Position numbers and translations under genes: made by a program. From contig JAEXUU010000292.1 of NCBI GenBank assembly GCA_023452965.1, positions 1 to 6,757 on the forward strand: DNA of 6,757 nt, in the 5' to 3' direction. Position 1 is the stretch's first letter. Every line of letters begins with the position of its first letter. Of this stretch, positions 1 through 4,449 are shown piece by piece. Source of the DNA: Pseudomonadota bacterium (lineage in GTDB: Bacteria; Pseudomonadota; Alphaproteobacteria; Rhizobiales; Beijerinckiaceae). A model generated the notes under the pieces. That model saw only the letters and a list, made by a program, of their open reading frames with translations. It did no database searches and was not told the DNA's origin.

Positions 1-1931
1 GTTCCGCCCATCCCGCCGCCGCCGCCGACCGACTGACCGACGATGGCCATAGCGGCTTCGCCCGACGTCGTGACCGAGCCGCTGTTCGTCAGCATGATTG
101 TGCCGGCGTTGCTGTTCTCGGCGCCACCGCCTCCCTGATCGTAGAACAGGCTGCCGGTCGCGCTGCCGCCGGCGCCGCCTCCGCCGGAGATCGATTGGGC
201 GAGTATGCCTTGGGAATACGAACCGGTGGTGGTGATCACGCCGCTGTTGGTCAGCTGGATCTCGCCGACGGAACCGCTGACTCCCGGCCCGCCGGACTGG
301 CTGGAGAAGACCGCACCGCTATCGCCGCCATTGCCGCCCATGCCGGAAATCGCCTGGGCGAGAATGCCGCGGGAAGTCGACCCCGTTGTCCTGATCGTTG
401 CGGCGGAGGTGATGCTGATGCCGCCCGCGGCGCCGCCGTGGCCACCGTTTCCGCCATTGGCGACGCCGATGCCTCCGGATGCCTCACCCACCGAGCCGCC
501 CTGGCCGCCGACGCTGCGCGCGGTCACGCCATCGGCGGATGCGCCCGAGGTGGTCAGGCTGACCTGATCGTGGAGGTAGACCCAGACATTGCCGCCGGCG
601 CCGCCCTGGCCGCCCGGCGCCGTGGTCGCGTTGCCGGTGTCCACGTGGACGTTGCCGCTCGTGCCGCCAGCGCCGCCCTGGGTCTGCGCCAGAACCGCGC
701 TCGCCCCGTCTCCCGTGGTCTTGATCGTCGCATTCGGGAACAGTTCGAGCGACACGGATCCGGTTGCTCCGCCGGCCCCCGGGACACCGGGAGAGAGATC
801 GCTTCCGGCGGAGATGTAACCGGAGTTTCCGCCTTTTCCTCCCGTGGCGACCAGCTGGATGCCATAGGCGTTCTGCCCGCTCGTCGTGATCGCCAGGGGC
901 CCGGCGCAGCCCAGATTCGGCGTGCAGCTCCGGAATGAAATGCTGTTGGAGGCGCCGGTGGGATCGGTGATCGACAGGACGGAACCGCCCGCGCCGCCAT
1001 AGCTCCCCGTCTCGTTGATTGAGAGAACGCCATCGTGGTCCGAGCCGACGCCGCCATTGCCTCCTGTCGCCAGCATCGCGATGCCCGGGGCGTTGTCGCC
1101 ATCCGTCATGATCGAGCTGCCCCGGCCGGAGCTGCTGAACAGGACATACATGCCGGGGGCACTGGCGCCGGCGCCGCCGCTGCTGAATTCCGCGTTGGCC
1201 AGGCCGTTTCCGCCGACGCCGCCGATCTGATTGACTACCAGGCCCCCGATACCCTGGCCGGAGCTGTACAGGACCGTGTCGGATACGGCTCCCGTGATGA
1301 TCCCGGCGACGCCACCACGCCCGCCGACCGATTTCTCCTGACCATAGCCGCCAGCGCCGCCTTGCGACAGAACGCCTACGGCAGCACCTTGGCCGGCAAC
1401 CGTCGCATTGACCGTGATCGTGCTGTTGCTGAGGTTGAAACTCGTGCCGCCGCCATCGGCGCCGGGCGTTGACGATGCGCCGCTGTCACCGGCGGACTCC
1501 ATGTAGACGCCGGTCAGCATATAGCTGCCGGACAGCGCGACCGACGGCTCGAAGGTAAGCCCTATGGTGCTGTTGCTGATGTTCGTGACGAGCAGGCCGG
1601 GCTGGCTGCCCGCAGAATGGTTGGCGTTGATCTGATAGATCGCCTCCAGGCTGCGGGGCAGCGACCCGGGCTGCTGCGCCAGACCGCTCAGGTCGACAGC
1701 GACCGACGAGCCGGAGACCGTCAAGTCCAGCCCCGCCGCGTCCTGATAGTAGCCGGCTGCGAACCAGCCGGTCGGAACAGGCGGCGAGATCGTAAAGGAC
1801 GTGTTCAGGCCGCTCACGGTGGCGGTCGGGCCGAGCTCGACAGGGGCCGTATAGACGGTTTGGGCGAGCGTGATCGCGGGTTGCCAGGCGACAAGCGCCG
1901 AAACCGTCAGCGGCCCGACGAAGCGCCGCAT
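1..1931 (-). CDS. Glycine-rich autotransporter / adhesin-like protein, N-terminal part (C-terminus outside window)
   Basis: The frame is open without a stop from the ATG at 1929-1931 down to the left edge, giving 643 codons of an incomplete gene. Residues 1-24 form a signal peptide (basic MRRF, hydrophobic core, likely cleavage near TLAQ), so the product is exported through Sec. Residues 25-165 are a non-glycine-rich domain I do not recognise. From about 182 to the edge there are nine copies of a glycine-rich unit such as GILAQSISGGGGAGG, the last five spaced 53-56 residues apart and separated by Thr/Ser/Asn-rich beta-strand-like segments. This pattern is typical of very large type Va autotransporter passengers in alphaproteobacteria; the C-terminal barrel that would prove it is not visible. 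The start is supported by GGGGAG 7 nt upstream. Two cysteines (C336, C342) are unusual for such a passenger. Functions of relatives (adhesion, biofilm) are family knowledge only. It is divergent from the sensor-kinase operon. Confidence 0.85.
   Translation of the reverse strand, partial: MRRFVGPLTVSALVAWQPAITLAQTVYTAPVELGPTATVSGLNTSFTISPPVPTGWFAAGYYQDAAGLDLTVSGSSVAVDLSGLAQQPGSLPRSLEAIYQINANHSAGSQPGLLVTNISNSTIGLTFEPSVALSGSYMLTGVYMESAGDSGASSTPGADGGGTSFNLSNSTITVNATVAGQGAAVGVLSQGGAGGYGQEKSVGGRGGVAGIITGAVSDTVLYSSGQGIGGLVVNQIGGVGGNGLANAEFSSGGAGASAPGMYVLFSSSGRGSSIMTDGDNAPGIAMLATGGNGGVGSDHDGVLSINETGSYGGAGGSVLSITDPTGASNSISFRSCTPNLGCAGPLAITTSGQNAYGIQLVATGGKGGNSGYISAGSDLSPGVPGAGGATGSVSLELFPNATIKTTGDGASAVLAQTQGGAGGTSGNVHVDTGNATTAPGGQGGAGGNVWVYLHDQVSLTTSGASADGVTARSVGGQGGSVGEASGGIGVANGGNGGHGGAAGGISITSAATIRTTGSTSRGILAQAISGMGGNGGDSGAVFSSQSGGPGVSGSVGEIQLTNSGVITTTGSYSQGILAQSISGGGGAGGSATGSLFYDQGGGGAENSNAGTIMLTNSGSVTTSGEAAMAIVGQSVGGGGGMGG
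3..1388 (-). repeat. Glycine-rich coding repeats in the minus-strand autotransporter (nine units)
   Basis: The units begin near residues 182, 225, 279, 352, 407, 463, 517, 570 and 624. Each has a small/hydrophobic stretch (G-V/I-L-x-Q or variant) followed by a glycine run such as GGAGG, GGNGG or GGGGMGG. The edge-proximal units (7-9) are the most alike (ILAQAISGMGG, ILAQSISGGGG, AIVGQSVGGGG); the signal-peptide-proximal ones are more diverged. The regular 53-56-residue period of the last five suggests a repeated beta-helix turn or module. The array probably continues beyond the left edge. Confidence 0.75.
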
Positions 1932-1935
1932 CCGG

Positions 1936-2076
1936 TCACTCCCCGACAGGCGCATAATCGGTGCGCGCTCGCCAAGTCGGCACCGGGCGCCGCGCGTTCC
2001 CGCCGGAAAGCACGGCCGCTGCGAGGAGGCATGGCCCTGCCAGCTTGCGACCTTCCCGGTTCAGCGCCGTCGTCAT
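1936..2076 (-). CDS. Possible 46-aa leader or small membrane/exported protein upstream of the autotransporter
   Basis: I do not recognise a family. The ORF starts at the ATG at 2074-2076 and is preceded by GGGAGG with a 6-nt spacer, the best Shine-Dalgarno sequence on this side of the window. The product begins MTTALNREGRKLAGPCLLAA: a basic N-terminus, then a hydrophobic stretch (about residues 12-24), then an Arg/Pro-rich tail ending near residue 46. This resembles a signal peptide or short membrane anchor; there is no proper lipobox. The TGA is only 4 nt before the autotransporter ATG, so the two would be translationally coupled on one transcript. It could be a leader peptide, a small accessory protein, or a chance ORF in GC-rich DNA. 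In the last case the SD-like sequence is coincidental. Confidence 0.4.
   Translation of the reverse strand: MTTALNREGRKLAGPCLLAAAVLSGGNARRPVPTWRARTDYAPVGE
1939..1944 (-). promoter_or_regulatory. Ribosome binding site of the glycine-rich autotransporter
   Basis: On the minus strand GGGGAG lies 7 nt before the ATG at 1931, good Shine-Dalgarno spacing. It overlaps the last codons of the possible upstream 46-codon ORF, whose TGA (1936-1938) lies between this site and the ATG. Confidence 0.7.
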
Positions 2077-2082
2077 GCCGGA

Positions 2083-2088
2083 CCTCCC
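2083..2088 (-). promoter_or_regulatory. Strong Shine-Dalgarno for the 46-aa ORF
   Basis: GGGAGG on the minus strand, 6 nt upstream of the ATG at 2076. It is the main reason for taking the short ORF seriously. If the ORF is translated, ribosomes would be delivered to within 4 nt of the autotransporter start codon. Confidence 0.4.
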
Positions 2089-2171
2089 GCCGCGCCCTGC
2101 GGCCTCCGTAAGATCGGCGCAGATGCCGGTCGCTCGCATCGGCGGAAAGCTGCAGTCAGGCCCTTGGGAGG

Positions 2172-2210
2172 ACACGAAACATTAACCGCCGGGCCAAAAT
2201 CCTAATATCG
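2172..2210. promoter_or_regulatory. AT-rich divergent control region between autotransporter and kinase operon
   Basis: This is the only AT-rich patch in the gap between the divergent genes. On the plus strand TAATAT (2203-2208) resembles a -10 element but lacks a convincing -35 box 16-18 nt upstream. On the minus strand TAATGT is a weaker -10 candidate. The patch also holds ACGAAACAT (2174-2182), which recurs upstream of the second autotransporter. The rest of the gap, apart from the 46-codon ORF, shows nothing recognisable. Confidence 0.35.
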
Positions 2211-2316
2211 TTGCGCCGAGCCGCGCTTGTCCGATTCGATGAAACGGCCGATCCAGCCGATGAACCGGCATTTCCACGGTCGGGCGGGCGCCGCATCGTG
2301 GCAGACCGCGGCCGGC

Positions 2317-2322
2317 AAGGAA
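2317..2322 (+). promoter_or_regulatory. Ribosome binding site deciding the kinase start
   Basis: AAGGAA lies 9 nt before the ATG at 2332-2334. The earlier in-frame candidates, TTG at 2227 and ATGs at 2239 and 2260, have no comparable purine-rich sequence upstream, which favours 2332. Confidence 0.5.
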
Positions 2323-2331
2323 CGCGATTGG

Positions 2332-3447
2332 ATGCATCGTCCTGCAGAGGCCCGTGCGCTAGCCCCGACCGATGCCTTCGCGACCGGCGGCGGAGCCGCG
2401 GATGGCGGTTCCGCGCGCCCGGTATCGTTCTGGCGCGCCAACCTGGCGGCGTGGACCTTCATCGCGTTCTTCGGCCTGGCCTCGCGGCTCGCCGCCTTCA
2501 GCGATCTCGCGCTGGCCGTGACGCTGACCCTGGTGCTCGAACCGATCGGCTTTGTCCTGACGGCCGCGGCGTACAAGTTCTACCTGGAGCGGACGAGCGA
2601 TCGCAGGGCCGTCATCGCCGCCTGGGCGCTGGCTTCTTCCGTCTCCGGCGGGCTGTTGCAGATGGTGATCGCCAATGCGCTCAAGGATGGCCTGTTTCCG
2701 GGCATCCCGGCGGGGAACATCGCTGCCAACGACGCTGTGCCGGCAGTGTTCTACACCGCGGTCTTCCTCGGCTGGTCGCTGGCCTATTTCTGGATAAGGG
2801 CGGACGTCGACGCCCGGTCGGAGCGGGTTCGGCGCAGCGAGGCGCAGGCGGCGGCGACGCGCGCCGAACTGCAGCGCCTGCGCCTGCAACTGGATCCCCA
2901 TTTCCTGTTCAACGCGCTCAACACCGTGGCGGCCGAGATTCCGGAGAATCCGGAATCCGCCCTGGAGATGACCCACCGCATCGCCGCCTATCTGCGCTAC
3001 TCGCTGGATCAGCAGACCCGGCCGGTCTGCCCCTTGAGCGACGAGATCGAGGCCGTGCGCGCCTTCGTCCGCATTCAGGAGCTGCGCTTCGAGGGCCGCC
3101 TGCGCTGCGCGGTGGAGATGGATCCGGCGGTGCGGGCTGTTCCCGTGCCGCATCTGGTCGTGCAGGGGCTGGTGGAGAATGCGGTGAAGCACGGATTGCG
3201 GTCATCGGTCGCGACGCTCGATATTCGCGTGACCGCCCGGCGGGCCGAAGAGGACGCCGTGCTGATCGAGGTCGTGAATCCCGGCCGGCTGATCCCACGC
3301 GCCGGCGACCGGCCGGCGGTGGGGCTGGCCAACACCCGGCGGCGGTTGGAGCTTCACTATCCGTCACGACACGCCCTGTCCCTGGTTCAGGATGGCGACG
3401 CCGTGGTGGCCCGGTTGCTGCTGAGGGGAGATGCATGCTTCGCGTGA
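2332..3447 (+). CDS. Membrane sensor histidine kinase, LytS/AlgZ type (His_kinase + HATPase)
   Basis: An inner-membrane sensor that should autophosphorylate on histidine and pass phosphate to the regulator encoded next. From M at 2332 the product is 371 aa. Four hydrophobic segments lie at about residues 36-55, 57-82, 93-115 and 137-156, with no large periplasmic domain, so the signal is probably sensed in or at the membrane. A charged Ala/Arg/Glu-rich linker (about 160-187) resembles a coiled coil and leads into the His_kinase motif QLDPHFLFNALN, with phospho-acceptor H190. The ATPase part shows the N-box LVENAVKHG (N283) and the G-box GLANTRRRLELHY (from G331). Both are intact, so the enzyme should be active. 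The family normally pairs with LytTR regulators, as here. Its last 13 nt overlap the regulator gene. The frame is open further upstream (TTG 2227, ATG 2239), and codon use there is GC3-rich, so a start with up to 35 extra residues is possible. Confidence 0.9.
   Translation: MHRPAEARALAPTDAFATGGGAADGGSARPVSFWRANLAAWTFIAFFGLASRLAAFSDLALAVTLTLVLEPIGFVLTAAAYKFYLERTSDRRAVIAAWALASSVSGGLLQMVIANALKDGLFPGIPAGNIAANDAVPAVFYTAVFLGWSLAYFWIRADVDARSERVRRSEAQAAATRAELQRLRLQLDPHFLFNALNTVAAEIPENPESALEMTHRIAAYLRYSLDQQTRPVCPLSDEIEAVRAFVRIQELRFEGRLRCAVEMDPAVRAVPVPHLVVQGLVENAVKHGLRSSVATLDIRVTARRAEEDAVLIEVVNPGRLIPRAGDRPAVGLANTRRRLELHYPSRHALSLVQDGDAVVARLLLRGDACFA
3423..3430 (+). promoter_or_regulatory. Ribosome binding site of the LytTR regulator inside the kinase gene
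   Basis: GAGGGGAG lies within the last codons of the kinase, 4-8 nt before the ATG at 3435 depending on which part pairs with 16S rRNA. With the 13-nt gene overlap this points to translational coupling and matched amounts of the two proteins. Confidence 0.6.
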
Positions 3448-4220
3448 TGCTGGTGGATGACGAGCCGCCGGCTCGACGCGGCTTGCGGCGGTTGCTGCAG
3501 GCGCATGCGGATATCGAGGTGGTGGCCGAGGCCGGCACCGTGTCGGAGGCGCAGGCGCTCGCCGGTGCGCTCCACCCGGATGTGATCTTCCTGGATGTCG
3601 AGCTGGCGGACGGCGGCGGCTTCGATCTGGTGGCACAGCTACTGCCGGTGCCGGCGATCGTGTTCGTCACCGCGCATGATCTCTACGCGGTGAAGGCGTT
3701 CGATGTCGCGGCCATCGACTTCCTCCTGAAACCGGTCGATCCGGAAAGGCTGGCCGTGGCGGTGGAGCGGTTGCGCCGGAACAGGCATGACATGGCGCAC
3801 GCTGTCTTCGCCGACGGAGGGGAGCAGGACGATGTCGAGCTGAGCGGAGATTCTCGGTCTCTCGATGCGCAGCAGCGCATCCATTTGCGCATCGACGGGA
3901 AATCGGTGATCGCGCCGCTCGGCATGATCGCCATGCTTGCGGCGGAAGCCGATTTCACGCGCGTGTTCATCAGCGGTGCGCGGGACTATCTGGTCTGCCG
4001 GCTGCTGCGGCATTTCGAGGCCCAGTTGCCGACGCCGCCCTTTGTCCGCGTCAGCCGCTCGCTGATCGTCAACCTGAACCAACTGCAACGGGTGGAGTGG
4101 CAGGAAGCCGGGCGTTGCAACCTGTCCTTGGGCAGCGACCTCGAACCGGTCGCGCTTGGGCGGGTCGCGGCCCGGCGGCTCCGTCAGTGTCTCGCCAGCC
4201 ATCGCTTGATCAATGTCTAG
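3435..4220 (+). CDS. LytTR-family response regulator (receiver + LytTR DNA-binding domain)
   Basis: A 261-aa cytoplasmic transcription regulator, the normal length for the family. The receiver domain (about 1-118) has the acidic pair D8/D9, phospho-acceptor D54 in IFLDVEL, T79 in FVTAHD and K99 in LLKPVD, so it should accept phosphate from the kinase. A hydrophilic linker (about 119-146) leads to a LytTR domain (about 147-255) containing ADFTRVFI and the family signature FVRVSRSLIVNL. LytTR proteins bind short direct repeats one helical turn apart. The signature usually reads F-x-R-x-H-R-S; here Ser replaces the His, which may alter DNA contacts. The start at 3435 fits the canonical N-terminus MLRVMLVDDEPPARRG and a good ribosome site. 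Likely targets are the flanking surface-protein genes and its own operon; this is inferred from position. The reading frame is also open far upstream through the kinase gene, without meaning. Confidence 0.93.
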   Translation: MLRVMLVDDEPPARRGLRRLLQAHADIEVVAEAGTVSEAQALAGALHPDVIFLDVELADGGGFDLVAQLLPVPAIVFVTAHDLYAVKAFDVAAIDFLLKPVDPERLAVAVERLRRNRHDMAHAVFADGGEQDDVELSGDSRSLDAQQRIHLRIDGKSVIAPLGMIAMLAAEADFTRVFISGARDYLVCRLLRHFEAQLPTPPFVRVSRSLIVNLNQLQRVEWQEAGRCNLSLGSDLEPVALGRVAARRLRQCLASHRLINV

Positions 4221-4223
4221 CCG

Positions 4224-4240
4224 GGGCAGGAGGCTTGCCC
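4224..4240 (+). terminator. Possible transcription terminator hairpin after the regulator
   Basis: Three nt after the TAG, GGGCAGG can pair with CTTGCCC (7 bp, one G-T wobble, 3-nt loop). No T-run follows, so an intrinsic terminator is doubtful. Two more GC-rich inverted repeats follow directly: GGGGCCCC at 4242-4249 and GGCAC/GTGCC at 4255-4265. Together they could slow or stop transcription before the next gene. Confidence 0.3.
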
Positions 4241-4365
4241 AGGGGCCCCGTCCTGGCACGGTGCCCGCTCCGTGGCGGTTGCTTCGGAAGCTCGCTGGAT
4301 ATGACCGGCGCAATGGGCGCGGCGGCCTCCCTGGTGTACTGCGCAGATCGAGCTGGGGGTCGGGA

Positions 4366-4449
4366 AATCTCGGATTTTAACGAATAACTAACGAAACATA
4401 ATCACAGCTTACTGCATACTGCCGAGAATTTGAGCGCGGGCCTATTTTA
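4366..4449 (+). promoter_or_regulatory. AT-rich upstream region of the second autotransporter, probable promoter
   Basis: Base composition changes sharply from GC-rich to AT-rich between about 4370 and 4420. CATAAT (4397-4402) matches five of six bases of a -10 box; TTTTAA (4375-4380), 16 nt upstream, is a poor -35, as expected for a promoter needing an activator. The stretch carries a direct repeat (separate entry). No clear Shine-Dalgarno precedes the ATG at 4450, so the downstream start is uncertain. The remainder of the gap (4266-4365) holds nothing I recognise. Confidence 0.4.
4378..4395 (+). repeat. Direct repeat TAACGAA x2, candidate LytTR operator
   Basis: TAACGAA occurs at 4378-4384 and again at 4389-4395, 11 bp start to start, about one helical turn. 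LytTR regulators such as AgrA and ComE bind paired direct repeats of about 9 bp on the same face of the helix, and a LytTR gene ends about 160 bp upstream. The second copy runs into ACGAAACAT, also found at 2174-2182. Assignment as the binding site is inference. Confidence 0.35.

Noticed and set aside
195..938. Long plus-strand open frame opposite the glycine-rich autotransporter
   Set aside because: Antisense shadow of GC-rich Gly/Ala codons. The minus-strand frame has a signal peptide, a ribosome site and regular repeats; this one yields low-complexity Ala/Arg/Gly sequence without domains.
2359..3192. 277-codon minus-strand open frame across the kinase gene
   Set aside because: Antisense to the conserved H-box and N-box region; no domain and no credible start context.
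2211..3434. Reading frame of the regulator open about 1.2 kb upstream, suggesting a large fusion
   Set aside because: The upstream part is out of frame with the clear kinase motifs and is Arg/Gly/Ala-rich. The regulator has its own ribosome site and a canonical receiver N-terminus at 3435.
4242..4265. GC palindromes GGGGCCCC and GGCAC/GTGCC as an operator or REP-like element
   Set aside because: Short GC palindromes are expected often at this base composition, and no second copy was seen in the window.
4097..4387. 96-codon plus-strand ORF spanning the regulator end and the gap
   Set aside because: Begins inside the LytTR domain in another frame, has no ribosome site and encodes low-complexity sequence.
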